This document shows, in pieces, positions 46,850 to 59,259 of a stretch of 64,000 nt of DNA. Numbering within the stretch: the stretch's first letter is position 1; every line of letters starts with the position of its first letter. Under the pieces are notes generated by a model. It was not told the origin of the DNA. It did not search any database and worked only from the letters and a program-made list of their open reading frames with translations. Source of the DNA: Symsagittifera roscoffensis (lineage: Eukaryota > Xenacoelomorpha > Acoela > Convolutidae); the NCBI RefSeq assembly GCF_963678635.1, contig NC_087068.1, forward strand, positions 48,065,224 to 48,129,223, read 5' to 3'. The position numbers and the translations under genes were made by a program.

Positions 46850-47760
46850 TTTAGTTTTAACTTGAACCTTTTCTCGGCTTTTCGTATTTTCATAAATTTT
46901 TTTTCCTAAATTTTACCAGAGTTTCTTCTTCGTCGAGTTTTTTGATGATGTACATAGATATAAGTGGTTTTTTTTGTAGATTTTGTTGAAATTTTTCGGA
47001 AATTAATTTCATCTTGAAAATGTGGTTTGTTTCCCTTTAGAAAAACAACTTCATATTTTGAAAATCTCACTCTATATACCACTTTGATTTAAGGTTTCTT
47101 CTACATTGATTAATTTTTATTAAACATAATTGAGAAAAATCAAGTCTTGACATCTCTAGTTGATTGCCAGATAGATCTATTAACGTGACAGTTCGTTGTA
47201 GACAACAATTGAGTTAACTTCTAAAAAATAGTTTTATATGATCTTATTTGTAGCGGTAAATGAGGTGTTTTAATGATTGAATGGTTCTCTCTGCAAGTGC
47301 AGCTTTTCTTTCTTCTATGGTTGAACAAATTTTAATATATTTCTCCTTGCACACTTTTTGAACGCACCCCCATATTCCGATCCTCTATCAACCCAAAAAT
47401 GTTCAGGGGTGTTTTTTCGAGAAATCATGTTTTTCGTGAAATCGTTTTTTTTCTGAAAGCTTGCAAAGTGTCTGTGACATTTTTTTGTTTTCATTGGTTG
47501 AACTCTGAATAATTGCGGAAAAACATCATCAGCAACCAGTAAGTCTTTGATTCCATTGTTTTGACTCGCTAGTTTGTCTACAAAAGCCAAGTCCAATCAC
47601 TAAGTTTCGTGGATATATGTTACAAATCCTTGAATTCTTCAAAAACGTCTAATTGGTGTACCAAATTTTGTATACGTTGTTTTGGGTTGTGAAAACTCAT
47701 CTACTTTTTTTGATAAATCACTGGCTTTACCCAAAAACCTTACGCAGATCTAACCCTAGA
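46850..47760 (-). pseudogene. Polinton-like DDE integrase relic
   Basis: The core is the minus-strand open stretch 47315-47596: DLAFVDKLASQNNG (first catalytic Asp region), then WVDRGSEYGG (second Asp, residue 70). The third catalytic residue is visible just downstream in another frame as RKAALAERTIQSLK (near 47270-47310), completing a DDE pattern. Upstream pieces with KTTYTKFGTPIRRF extend the protein to about 47760, and a C-terminal tail with YIIKKLDEEE extends to about 46850. Frameshifts at both ends of the core make it non-functional. Such integrases insert the virus-like transposon and create short target duplications. The pattern could also suit a retrovirus-type integrase; linkage to the capsid relic on the same strand favours Polinton. 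Confidence 0.7.
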
Positions 47761-47948
47761 AAAAACTCTGTTATGACTTACCTTTTCAGATTTCGAAAAT
47801 TACCCAAGATCATCTGTCTTTTACTTTGGCATCTTGTTGATAACAAATTTTGGTGAAAATTGGGTTGCTTCCGTTATCTGATAAATCCTTACATTTTCAC
47901 CTTAGTGCACACACAAAATCTAAAATAGATTACCCATGTTTCGATTGT

Positions 47949-48720
47949 CTAGATGATGTTGCCTGGCTGATTTAATTTAATTCTAGCAGATTTTATAGTT
48001 AAATCAAAAGGATGCTTATTGTTACTCGTTCTCAATCTTGCTTTTACAGCATTGTACATAGAATTCAAATCTTCTGGTACAACTTCCTCTGTTCCTTTCT
48101 TTTTCCTCATTTTTTTGAAAGCGTACTTTGCGATTGTTAAACTGAGTAAGGAAAAAGAACAAACTGATCCGTACTTTTGTCCAATGGTCAACGAGTTATA
48201 AGAGATATTAGTTGTAAGCTTTATGCCAGCCTAAAAATTTCTCATTTTCTGTAGTAAAGCTATTCTTCCAGTTCTGATATTTCAACTCAATATTTTTGTA
48301 CGTCTACTTTTCGGAGATCCTGTAGCTACCCTCGTTGCAAATTGTTTAGACAGTCGCTGATGAACTAAATAATATTTTTGGGATATGGAAGATGAACTGT
48401 TTTTGAAGTTTTTGGGAAAAAATTGAAATAATGCTTCTTGTTACCACTCTTTTACTTGAGATCCGAGGATCAAGTGCTGACTTAAGATATTGAACTGTAA
48501 AACATCTCTCGATGATTTGATCAGGCGTATGTGTGTAATTTGTAACTCTACGTCTCTCCCCAATTTGCTTTGATGAAACAAGTTACGCTTGATACATATT
48601 GTACTCAATCCCCTGTGTCTTCCAGCAGTGGCAATTCTGACATGTTGTTCAGAATTTTAAACTTCTTCTTACGGGTCATCAAATAGTCACAGGTATTTTG
48701 TTCAATTAATGGGAAGGTTT
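47949..48720 (-). pseudogene. Unassigned coding-like region upstream of the integrase relic
   Basis: The minus-strand open stretch 47949-48191 (80 codons; MRKKKGTEEVVPEDLNSMYN near its middle) and upstream fragments such as RLSKQFATRVATGSPKSR (about 48.3 kb) and NNMSELPLLEDTGD (about 48.6 kb) look like decayed protein, not random AT-rich translation. They follow on the same strand as the integrase. I do not recognise the domain. It could be another gene of the same element. Confidence 0.35.
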
Positions 48721-50210
48721 TCCATCAAAAATTATTCAATTCCTCTGATAAATAAAAGGTTTTTTCTTTGTATTTGTCTATGAAATGTTTACAAAGGTTC
48801 GTAAAAATTGAAAATTTTTCCAAAATTGGGTTAAAAACTACACATTTTTAGCCAACAAAAATTAGTAGCAATTTTAAAGATTCGCCATAACTAGCGAAAA
48901 AAGAATATCGTTTTACGGTAGAAATGTTTTCAATCATAGCTTTAGAGAAGAAAAAAATATAACCGACTGTACTTGATAAAACTGCTACATAAACCGTTGT
49001 TTCATCAACCGCGGTAAATAACATTATTCGAACGATTGATTATGATAGTATTTAAACTTTGACAAAAAAAAATTACCCAGAAAAGCTTAAAAAATATCAA
49101 ATACACAAACGTCCGAAAAATCTTCCTTGATTTTTGTTCATCATTTTTCTCGTCAAAAACAAATTTGCTAAATTTTTTGCTTGTCTTTTTCATCACTTAT
49201 CTTAATTTTGGATTGATAAAAAAAGATAATAATTTATATACAATTTTTTAGTACAAAAAATAGTAAAAAATGATTAATATCATTTTTAACTTATTTTCAA
49301 AACACCGAGTCTATGTTCCGTCTGCAATGCTTTTCTTTCTGCGCAGTGACCAAATTTTGCGGGACAAAATTGCTATTTGCTAAACCTCCAATCATATTCT
49401 TAATCTTTAAATATCAATTTTCGAACTTCTGGGCATTCGTAGTCATCAAAGTGGTTGTTTTCAAAACCTTCATTGGCATTTCTTTTCATTGACTTTTTTC
49501 ACAACCTTCTAGAGCTTTTAGATTTTTCATTTTTTTTCCAGCGCAATAATTGTTTTTAGAAACTCTGTTCTAAATCATTCCAATACATTTTTTTTGTACA
49601 TTAAATAGACTGAGATACAGCTTTGTATGTTTTGGTAGGAAGAAAGGAAGATTTAACAGTTTCTCCAACTTTATAAGTTTTAAATCTTTAACCGTTTTTT
49701 TATGCCTTCAATATCCGAAACAACGAAACTCATGACGTTAATTGTTTTCACTGAGATTAAGGAAAAATTTTAACATGTTACCAGTAAAGCAATCCAGTCA
49801 CGTAACCACGAACTAGGAAGTCAAGGTCTAACAAAACAATAACCAGTTGCCTTATGAACAGTAGACTTCACAGATCGTAAAGTCTAAATAACTTGGAATT
49901 TTTGTATCCAATTACACTAACAAAAGGAAATTTTTGGTTCATTTTTTTTCAAAAATATGACAAGGCCTACAACAATACAGGTTTATAGAATTTTTTTTGC
50001 ATTTTGTTTAACTCTAAATCATTCAATTTCTGAACGTTCGTTTTCTACAGTGCTTTCGTCAGTTATAAAACAAATTTTTTTCAATGTCTCTATGTAAGGC
50101 AAAACCGAGGGGAGTATTTTCTTACTACAATTTTGCAGATGATCTATTTTTTAGATGCCGAACGATAACTTTAAAATTCCTACATCTCTCTTGAAGCAAA
50201 TCTATTCAAA

Positions 50211-50428
50211 TTGGAACTTCTGGGACTTTTCTTGTTAGACGATCTGGAAAAAACTCTACTTCCTTCGAAGCTTCAAATAAGATTTTTTGAAAAAACGATG
50301 TAACAAGAGAAACTGCTCGGCTCAAAAAAATGAAAAATGATTCAAGACAAAAACAATTAAATTACAAGACTAAAACAACACCACTCAACAATTTTATTGG
50401 AAAATGCTTTTGTCAACCAAAACAAACA
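50211..50428 (+). repeat. Segment S, copy 1 of 3
   Basis: About 215 bp starting ttggaacttctgggactttt. It recurs at 51398-51612 within copy A and at about 55528-55745 in copy B, with few differences. Confidence 0.85.
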
Positions 50429-51397
50429 TAAAGTCTAGGAAGCTTTAAGCGAGTTCTTTGATTTCGTTCAAAATATAGTTGACATCGGCAACTTGCTCCA
50501 AGACTTCATTCTGCTTTGCAGTGAAGAGTTGAATCTGAATTTCGTGTGGCTTTTTCACGCTGTACAACTTGATGTATGTTGCTATGTTCTCTTGTTGTAT
50601 GTTGCTACACTCAAGTTGTTGTATGTTGCTATGTCATACACCGCAAGACAGTTAGCAAATTCTGCTCCATGGTTGAGTCTTTGTCAGAATATAGGAATGA
50701 GTCCATGGTTTTCAGCATTGTGAGTGATAGTATTCCGTATTGCTGATATTATGTCTCCTTCCTGTTCACCAGGATAGATTTCCTAGGATTTTTCGAACTG
50801 TACCGATTCAATGTTTTAGCAAATGGAAGCAACCTTCTAAAAATCTTTTTTTAATTTTTAGCAAATTCAATATAGTTGGGAAGGATATCTTTTTGTCAAT
50901 ACATTTTCGATGGAGACTCAGAGCTAACTGATTAGTAGTAGAGATTTGAGAATAATGATGTTTGGAAGTTGATTGACAATACAAATTGTAGATGACTCAC
51001 TGTACATTCCAAATACGTCATTTTTACCTTACATGAATTAGTGAATAGGTGATGATCCAAATATGTACATTGCGCAGGTGCTAGAACTAGTATGAGCAAA
51101 TCATTGAAGATAAAAATTATTTTTAACACATAATTGGTGATGGCACCTGCTATGTGTGAAGCATATCCCACTTTTCATTTGATTACAATGCAAAATCTCA
51201 TTTCAATGCAAAATCTCTCACTGAAAGTATTTCTGAAAAGTCATTATTACTCAAGGCTACTGTGTTTCTAACAACTCACCATTCTGCTCAGTAAACAATT
51301 GCAAGTTTTGCTTAGTATTAATCCGATCATCGTGCAATCAATTTTAGGAAATATTAGATAAATATCATTTCACTTACCAAATTGCTGACTGTATTTG

Positions 51398-51612
51398 GAA
51401 CTTCTGGGACTTTTCTTGTTAGACGATCTGGAAAAAACTCTACTTCCTTCGAAGCTTCAAAAAAGATTTTTTGAAAAAACGATGTAACAACAGAAACTGC
51501 TCGGCTCAAAAAAATGAAAAATGATTCAAGACAAAAACAATTAAATTACAAGACTAAAACAACACCACTCAACAGTTTTATTGGAAAATGCTTTTGTCAA
51601 CCAAAACAAACT
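51398..51612 (+). repeat. Segment S, copy 2 of 3 (extra copy inside A)
   Basis: Same 215-bp segment as 50211-50428. It ends at ccaaaacaaac and then joins tggtcttgcctcaatcgccg, whereas copy 1 continues into ataaagtctaggaagc. Copy B has unrelated DNA at the corresponding place. Confidence 0.85.
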
Positions 51613-53057
51613 GGTCTTGCCTCAATCGCCGGTGGTTCACGTATCTGGAGTCAAAAACCTCGGCATATTCTATCCCGACTTGTTCTGCAATCTGCGGCAT
51701 CAATGCTACCGTTCCAAGTTGGTTCTCCTAGATGGAAATTTGAATTACGACAACCAATTGAGCCAACAAATTTCCAGAGAGTGACTCGAGCCCCATGATT
51801 GAAACCATTTCGAGTACGATAGGTTGTTATTCTGAACGGAGAAGTTGTTATTGAGAAAAAGGTTGAATTGAGGAATTAGTGAGTAAAAACAAGAAATAGG
51901 ACTGACTTAGAGCTGACAGTGGAGCTAGTTGATGGTAAATAAGTTGAAAATAAACTGATTTTTACTTAAGAGTGACGAGTACCTTCATCTCAATAGTGTG
52001 GTTTGAACCAATGAGAAAAACAGTTTCCCATTATGGACAGTAGTCGTATCCAAATAGAATTCAGATTCGTTTTTGGGGAAATTTTGATAAAAAAGTCCTA
52101 TCCTGTTGGAAATGAAAATCCAATTAAGGCAATTTTTTGATAAATTGTCGTTTCCAATCACGAAGATTGTTCATTTATGTTGTTATCTTAGGTTGTCACA
52201 TCCAATCAGAGAAAACTCAACTTTGAGGGATACAAATTTTTGAAAAAAGTAAAAATATCTACAAAGGATGTTGCAAAAAAAATACTGCAGGTTTTTTGCT
52301 GTACAAATAAGAAAAGTTAGCGATATGAGCAACAAAACAAAAAATGAAATAAGGTAGAGTTTCTGCAAGTTTTTTCATCATTTTAGTTAAAATTTCTGTT
52401 TAAAAACAATGAAAAATTGCCGACTTGTAAGTAGATAGTCAAGTTCTTTGATTTTGTTGTAAATTTGAGAGTATAGCCCGAAACTTATATATTTTTTAAA
52501 GCAATAGAAATCTTTTTCCAAACCTTATCATAAAGGATTTTGAACTTTGAAAACAATTCAAGAAATGAAGCTACCAAGAACTTTGCTGGTGATTTTTTAA
52601 AATTTGGGAATCGGGTAAGGAATAAAAAGATTCTTTCAATTGTTAACACACGACTCTTTGATTGACTTCAAAATTTCGAAAAAAAACCAAACTTTTTTTC
52701 TTGTCAAGTGTAATTCAGTAGTACGTTGAATGCTTTGACACTCAATAGTCGCTTCAATTAAAACTTTCTGATTGAGTAAGCTTCCCTAAATAGGCCTTTT
52801 TTAGTCGTAGAGCTCTAATTTGCACAGCATAAACCTAAGAATTTACTTTTAAATCAACAACAAAAAAACCACACCGAGTATTTTCTCCTTTCCTGTAGAG
52901 TAAGTTGGGGAAATCTAAAATTTTTAATTGAAGTTTTTTAAATAATTATTATATTTCATCCAACATTATGTGTAGAAACTGCTGAAATCCTATTGGTCGG
53001 AAATTTTTCTGGAAAATTCTTAGAATTTTGTCATCAATAGAAATTTTTCCTATAGGA

Positions 53058-53222
53058 TGACGTCATAAATATGAAAGGAAACTTGCGCGGGCAATTTTCT
53101 CACTTCTATGTAAATAATGACGTCCATACGATGAGAGAAAATTTGCGTAGTTGTTGTCGTCATTTATAAAGAAGAAATGAGGTCAAGACCACAAAAAGAT
53201 AACTGCTTAGGCAGCGACGTCA
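53058..53222 (+). promoter_or_regulatory. Cluster of three CRE-like sites upstream of the zinc-finger relic, copy A
   Basis: Palindromic TGACGTCA at 53058-53065, TGACGTCC at 53118-53125 and CGACGTCA at 53215-53222, about 210-380 bp before the ATG pair at 53434. The full octamer is the classical CREB/ATF binding site. The same three positions are kept in copy B. The sequences are observed; a regulatory role is inference. Confidence 0.45.
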
Positions 53223-53433
53223 TTTTTAGTATAAGTATGTTCATTTTATCGGATTCAATCAATTCTCTTGATTGCTAATCGGAAACAATCAATTTAATTT
53301 TACTTCAAACTTTACAAGACGTTAATTCGCGAAAAAAAAATTAAACGTTTTCATATGTTCATTCCCTATTGGTACATTAAATTTTTTACTTCGGGAACAT
53401 TCCTAAAGTCCCATTTTTTCTTCTAGATTTTAG

Positions 53434-54611
53434 ATGATGCCTGCTCTCAAAAGAAACGAGAAAATCAAATGTGAAGACTGCAAAAACATGTATGCTAGAC
53501 AAAATGCAGCTAGGCATCGGAAAACTATACTAAAGGAGTTATTTCGCTATGGCTGAAATTACTTTTTACACTCAGCAAGAAATGAACAAACACGGACCCA
53601 AAAAGCATGCTCCGTCTACCTCCAAGCAGTCAACGGTTTGTTCTTTTTGTGAGCAAGAGTTCCAGAGTTACTGCTCTCTTCAACAACATCGAAGGAAGCA
53701 ACATGGAGCTAAGCAGCGGAAACTCAATGATACGGTTTTTGACATGAACAAAATAGTTGAGGTAGAAGGGGAGGATAAAAAAGAACTTTAAGAAGAGTGG
53801 AGAGCTTGTCAGAATTTGCCAGTGGTTACGTGTATAGAAAATGGGTGATATATGGTAGTTAACTTCCAAATGTCCAAATTAAACATCAAAAACCTGAACG
53901 AGAAACTTGAGAAGCAAGCTCGTTTCTGCCGCAAAAATTAATGTTGCTCTATTTTTTTTTCTTCAAAAAATCACGAGTGGTGAATATCAGTAATTCGATG
54001 CACATAAAATGAATACTTTGTTTGGAAAAATTCATTTACTGTGTTCAAAATCTGATTTGATAACAATCCATGGGAAAGTAGAAATATTGATATCGTGGAG
54101 AAATGTACCCAAGAGCGTCAAAAAACAAAAAGAAGATATATCCGTACTCTGTCTCAAATGAGATTTTACTAACACGTCCGCAAGGGAACTGTCTTTAATC
54201 TAACGATAACAAGGAACCATTCAAAGATCCTTTGTAACTTTTTCGCCAATTAGCCAAGTAAATGACTGGACACAATGATCTCGACTCTCATACTTTAAGA
54301 TACTTCACAGAATTTATAAAAAATTCTGTTTATGACCCTAAAAATTGCGTGGAGTTTCCGTTGAAGTCTTGCCTGTTGTAGAGGAAGCTGTGCAAAGAAA
54401 TATCTTTCTATACGAATTCGACATGCTAGAAGGCGAATATGCAGGAGAACAAGCTCAAAGCAGTATTGGAAGATTTGATGAAACAATCAAACTACTGAGG
54501 TTCAATATCATTTATAATTTATTCGAAAAACACCGAGTCAATGTTCCGACTGCAATGCTTTTCTTTCTGCGCAGTGACCAAATTTTGCGGGACAAAATGG
54601 CTATTTGCTAA
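53434..54611 (+). pseudogene. Zinc-finger / putative Polinton PolB N-terminal relic, copy A
   Basis: The first piece starts at 53434 (MMPALKRNEKIK) with a finger-like KCEDCKNMYARQNAARHRK. After a frameshift a second open stretch, 53549-53791, holds a clear C2H2 finger, CSFCEQEFQSYCSLQQHRRK, then acidic/basic tail. Decayed pieces follow (EEWRACQNLPV, LEKQARFCRK), then 54345-54611 with VEVLPVVEEAVQRNIFLYEF and SIGRFDETIKLLRFN before the copy B join at about 54505 disrupts it. In animal Polinton-like elements such fingers precede the protein-primed DNA polymerase, and the capsid and integrase relics lie nearby. No polymerase catalytic motif is visible, so PolB is a guess from context. It reads opposite to the capsid and integrase. 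Confidence 0.5.
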
Positions 54612-55527
54612 ACCTCCAATCATATTTTTAATCTTTAAAAATCAATTTTCAAACTTCTGGGCATGCGTAGTCATCAAAGTGGTTGTTTTCATAACCTTCA
54701 TTGGCATTTGTTTTCATTGACATTTTTCACAACCTTCTAGAGCTTTTAGATTTTTCATTTTGTTTCCGGCGCAATAATTGTTTTTAGAAACTCTGTTCTA
54801 TATCATTCCAATAAATTTTTTTTGTACATTAAGCAGACTGAGATACAGCTTTGTATGTTTTGGTAGGAAGAAAGAAAGATTCAACAGTTTCTCCAAATTT
54901 ATAAGTTTTAAATCTTTAACCCTTTTTTTTATGCCGTCAATATCCGAAACAACGAAAATCATGATGTTAATTGTTTTCACTGAGATTAATATTTAAAATG
55001 ACTAACAATCAAACAATGCATATAATGTTGAAGCAAAAATTTTAACATGTTTCCAGTAAAGCAATCCAGTCACGTAACCACGAACTAGGAAGTCAAGGTC
55101 TAACAAAACAATAACCAGTTGCCTTATGTGCAGTAGACTTCACAGATCGTAAAGTCTAAATAACTTTGAATTTGCAAAATAAGTCCATACAGGAATTTTT
55201 GTATCCAATTACACTACCAAAAGGAAATTTTTGGTTCATTTTTTTTTTCAAAGTTAGGACAAGACCTACAACAATACAAGTTTATAGAATTTTTTTGCAT
55301 TTTGTTTAATTCTAAATCAAACCAAAAGTTCTAAAAAATTCGTTCATTTTCTGAATGTTCGTTTTCTACAGTGCATTTGTCAGTTATAAAACAAATTTTT
55401 TTGAAGGTCTCTACGTAAGGCAAAACCGAGGGGAGTATTTTCTTTCTACAATATTGCAGACGATCTATTTTTTAGATACTGAACGATAACTTTAAATATC
55501 TTACGTCTCTCTTTAAGCAAATCCACT

Positions 55528-55745
55528 CAAATTGGAGTTTCTGGGATTTTTCTTGTTAGACGATCTGGAAAAAACTCTACTTCCTTCGAAGCTTCAAATA
55601 TGACTTTTTGAAAAAACGATGTTCCAACAGAAACTGCTCGGTTCAAAAAAATGAAAAATGATTCAAGACAAAAACAATTAAATTACAAGACTAAAACAAC
55701 ACCACTCAACAGTTTTATTGGAAAATGCTTTTGTCAACTAAAACA
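55528..55745 (+). repeat. Segment S, copy 3 of 3
   Basis: Copy B counterpart of 50211-50428, followed by the same ataaagtct...aagctttt continuation. Confidence 0.85.
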
Positions 55746-55902
55746 AACATAAAGTCTGGGAAGCTTTTAGCGAGTTCTTTGATTTCGTTCAAAATATAGT
55801 TGACATCGGCAACTTGCTCCAAGACTTCATTCTGCTTTGCAGTGAAGAGTTGAATCTGAATTTAGTGTGGCTTTTTCACGCTGTACATCTTGATGCATGT
55901 TG

Positions 55903-56085
55903 CTATGTTCTCTTGTTGTATGTTGCTACACTCATGTTGTTGTATGTTGCTATGTCATACACCGCATGACAGTTAGCAAATTCCTGCTCCATGGTTGAGT
56001 CTTTGTCAGAATAGTGTTCCAATATAGGAATGAGTCCATGGTTTTCAGCATTGTGAGTGATAGTATTCCGTATTGCTGATATCAT
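55903..56085 (-). pseudogene. Unrecognised minus-strand ORF in copy B, frameshifted in copy A
   Basis: A 60-codon open stretch with protein-like composition (THNAENHGLIPILEHYSDKD, then EQEFANCHAVYD). A further coding-like piece lies downstream in another frame with NEVLEQVADVNYILNEIKEL (about 55.77-55.86 kb). In copy A the same place (about 50560-50730) has a 1-bp and an 11-bp deletion that break the frame. Decay in one copy and openness in the other suggests a formerly coding stretch. Family unknown; an extra tandem tgttgtatgttgctatg repeat pads its 3' end. Confidence 0.35.
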
Positions 56086-58540
56086 TTCTCCTTCCTGTTC
56101 ACCAGGATAGGTTTCCTAGGATTTTTCGAACTGTCCCGATTCAATGTTTCAGCAAATGGAAGCAACCTTCTAAAAATCTTTTTTTAATTTTTAGCAAATT
56201 CAATATAGTTGGGAAGGATATCTTTTTGTCAATACATTTTCGATGGAGACTCAGAGCTAACTGATCAGTAGTAGAGATTTGAGAATAATGATGTTTGGAA
56301 GTTGATAGACAATACAAATTGTAGATGACTCACTGTACATTCTAAATACGTCATTTTTACCTTACATGAATTAGCGAGTAGGTGATGATCCAAATATGTA
56401 CATTGCGCAGGTGCTAGAACTAGTATGAGCAAATCATTGAAGATAAAAAAATTTTTTAACATATAATTGATGATGGCACCTGCTTTGTGTGAAGCATATC
56501 CCACTTTTCATTTGGATTAAAATGCAAAATCTCATTTCAATGCAAAATCTCTCTCTGAAAACATTTCTGAAAAGTCATTTTTACTCAAGGCTACTGTGTT
56601 TCTAACAACTCACCATTCTGCTCAGTAAACAATTGCAAGATTTGCTTAGTATTAATCGGATCATCGTGCAATCAATTTTAGGAAATATTAGATAGTTATC
56701 ATTTCACTTACCAAATTGTTGACTGTATTTGTAACTTTGTACAAATACATGTTTTTTTTTCATTATTATTTCATCGAGGAGTCAGGTTTTCAATCAATTG
56801 AACCTAGCAGTCGAACACAAATGTAGAGTACCCGCAGAACTACCACTAATGTAAAAATTGCTTGCTGCATAAGGAATTCAAAAGACATTATCTGAGCTCT
56901 GTCTAGAAGCTTGCAACTATCAAAACTCTCGGATCATCTTTTTGGAAAGGATTTGAAATGTTCAAAATGTTTGAGGATGAGTCTGATTTATTGCAAAAAT
57001 TGTTGTGAAATAGTTTGCAAATTGCAAAGTTAGTTTGATTTTAACCTCGATGCAAAATTATTACACGATTTTTCATGAAAGCTCTTACCTTGTAGGTTAT
57101 ACTTTGATTGATTTGTTCCTACCCTTCAATAATAAAAAAACAAATATTTGAAAAGAAACATGAAAAGTTACAAACTACAAGAAGACGAGCAAAATTTTAT
57201 AAAACAAAAAGCTGTCGAGCAGCTAAATTCTCAAAACCTTGCAAGTTCGCAATAAAGCACAAAGCTGGTCTTGCCTCAATCGCCGGTGGTTCACTTGGTG
57301 GTTCGCCCATTGTAGTTCTTGGTTCAAAAATCTCCTCATCCTCATTGTAATTGGGTTCTCCAGAGATCCTTGAGCCACGTATGTGGAGTCAGGAACCTCG
57401 GAATACTCTATGCCGACCTGTTTTGCAATCTGCGGCATCAATGTTACCGTTCCAAGTTGGTTCTCCTAGATGGAAATTTGAATTACGACAACCAATTGAG
57501 CCAACAAATTTCCAGAGAGTGACTCGAGCCCCATGATTGAAACCATTTCGAGTACGATAGGTTGTTATTCTGAACGGAGAAGTTGTTATTGAGAAAAAGG
57601 TTGAATTGAGGAATTAGTGAGTAAAAACAAGAAATAGGACTGACTTAGAGCTGACAGTGGAGCTAGTTGATGGTAAATAAGTTGAAAATAAACTGATTTT
57701 TACTTAAGAGTGACGAGTACCTTCATCTCAATAGTGTGGTTTGAACCAATGAGAAAAACAGTTTCCCATTATGGACAGTAGTCGTATCCAAATAGAATTC
57801 AGATTCGTTTTTGGGGAAATTTTGATAAAAAAGTCCTATCCTGTTGGAAATGAAAATCCAATTAAGGCAATTTTTTGATAAATTGTCGTTTCCAATCACG
57901 AAGATTGTTCATTTATGTTGTTATCTTAGGTTGTCACATCCAATCAGAGAAAACTCAACTTTGAGGGATACAAATTTTTGAAAAAAGTAAAAATATATAC
58001 AAAGGATGTTGCAAAAAAGGATTTTGAATTTTGAAAACAATTCAAGAAATGTAGCTACCAAGAATTTTGCTGGCGAGTTTGGAAAATTTTGGGAATCGGG
58101 TAAGGAATAAAAAGATTCTTTCAATTGTTAACACACGACTCTGTGATTGACTTCAAAATTTCGAAAAAAAACCAAACTTTTTTTTGTCAGGTGTAATTCA
58201 GTAGAACGTTGAATGCTTTGACACTCAATAGTCGGTTCAAATCAAAATTTTTGATTGAGTAAGCTTCCCTAAATAGGCCTTTTTTAGTCGGAGAGCTCTA
58301 ATTTGCACAGCATAAACCTAAGAATTTACTTATAAATCAACAATAAAAAACCACACCGAGTATTTTCTCCTTTCCTGTAGAGTAAGTCGGGGAAATCAAA
58401 TAATTTTTAATTGAAGTTTTTCAAATAATTATTATATTTCATCCAACATTATGTCTAGAAACTGCCGAAATCCTATTGGTCGGAAATTTTTCTGGAAAAT
58501 TCTTAGAATTTTGTCATCAATAGAAATTTTTCCTAAAGGA

Positions 58541-58705
58541 TGACGTCATAACTATAAAAGGAAATTTGCGCGAGCGATTTTCTCACTTCTATGTAAATTA
58601 TGACGTCCTTACGATGAGAGAAAGTTTGCGTAGTTGTTGTCGTCATTTATAAAGAAGAAATGAGGACAAGACCACAAAAAGATAACTGCTTAGGCAGTGA
58701 CGTCA
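58541..58705 (+). promoter_or_regulatory. Cluster of three CRE-like sites upstream of the zinc-finger relic, copy B
   Basis: TGACGTCA at 58541-58548, TGACGTCC at 58601-58608 and TGACGTCA at 58698-58705. Spacing to the ATG pair at 58919 matches copy A closely. The third site is a perfect octamer here but has one substitution in copy A. Confidence 0.45.
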
Positions 58706-58918
58706 TTTTTAGCATAAATATGTTTATTTTATCGGATTCAATCAATTCTCTTGATTGCTATTTGGAAACAATCAATTTAATTTTACTTCAAACTTTACAA
58801 GTCGTTAATTCGCGAAAAGAAAAAATTAAACGTTTTCATATGTTCATTCCCTATTGGTACATTAAATTTTTTACTTCGGGAACATTCCTAAAGTCCCATT
58901 TTTTCATCTAGATTTTAG

Positions 58919-59259
58919 ATGATGCCTGCTCTCAATAGAAACGAGAAAATCAAATGTGAAGACTGAAAAAACATGTATGCTAGACAAAATGCAGCTAGGC
59001 ATCGGAAAAACTATACTAAAGGAGTTATTTCCCAATGGCTGAAATGACTTTTTACACTCAGCAAGAAATGAACAAACACGGACCCAAAAAGCATGCTCCG
59101 TCTACCTTCAAGCAGTCAACGGTTTGTTCTTCTTGTGAGCAAGAGTTCCAGAGTTACTACTCTCTTCAACAACATCGAAGGAAGCAACATGGAGCTAAGC
59201 AGCGGAAACTCAATGATACGGTTTTTGACATAAACAAAGTAGTTGAGGTAGAAGGGTAG
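58919..59259 (+). pseudogene. Zinc-finger relic, copy B (truncated)
   Basis: Copy B counterpart of 53434 onward. The first finger-like piece is interrupted: the second cysteine codon region reads gaagactgaaaa, placing a stop after KCED. The second open stretch, 59035-59259, keeps the C2H2 finger (CSSCEQEFQSYYSLQQHRRK) with a few substitutions and ends early at a stop after VEVEG. Similarity to copy A ends at about 59276, where the 852-bp array begins, so the downstream coding-like pieces of copy A are missing. Confidence 0.55.

Larger units (their letters stand above)
49276..54505 (+). repeat. Tandem duplication, copy A (about 5.2 kb)
   Basis: aaaacaccgagt and everything after it realigns with 54506 onward. 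The offset is 5228 bp at the left end and 5486 bp at the zinc-finger ORF, the change being due to indels. The join at about 54505 runs directly from unique copy A sequence (coding-like gacatgctagaaggcgaata region) into the second copy. Copy A has an extra internal copy of segment S (51398-51612) and about 265 bp (52272-52535) absent from copy B. Confidence 0.88.

Noticed and set aside
51514-51798. 94-codon plus-strand ORF in copy A (and 57223-57441 minus in copy B) as a gene
   Set aside because: Both strands are open over the same DNA and the two tandem copies disagree on the flanks; I could not decide which, if either, is coding.
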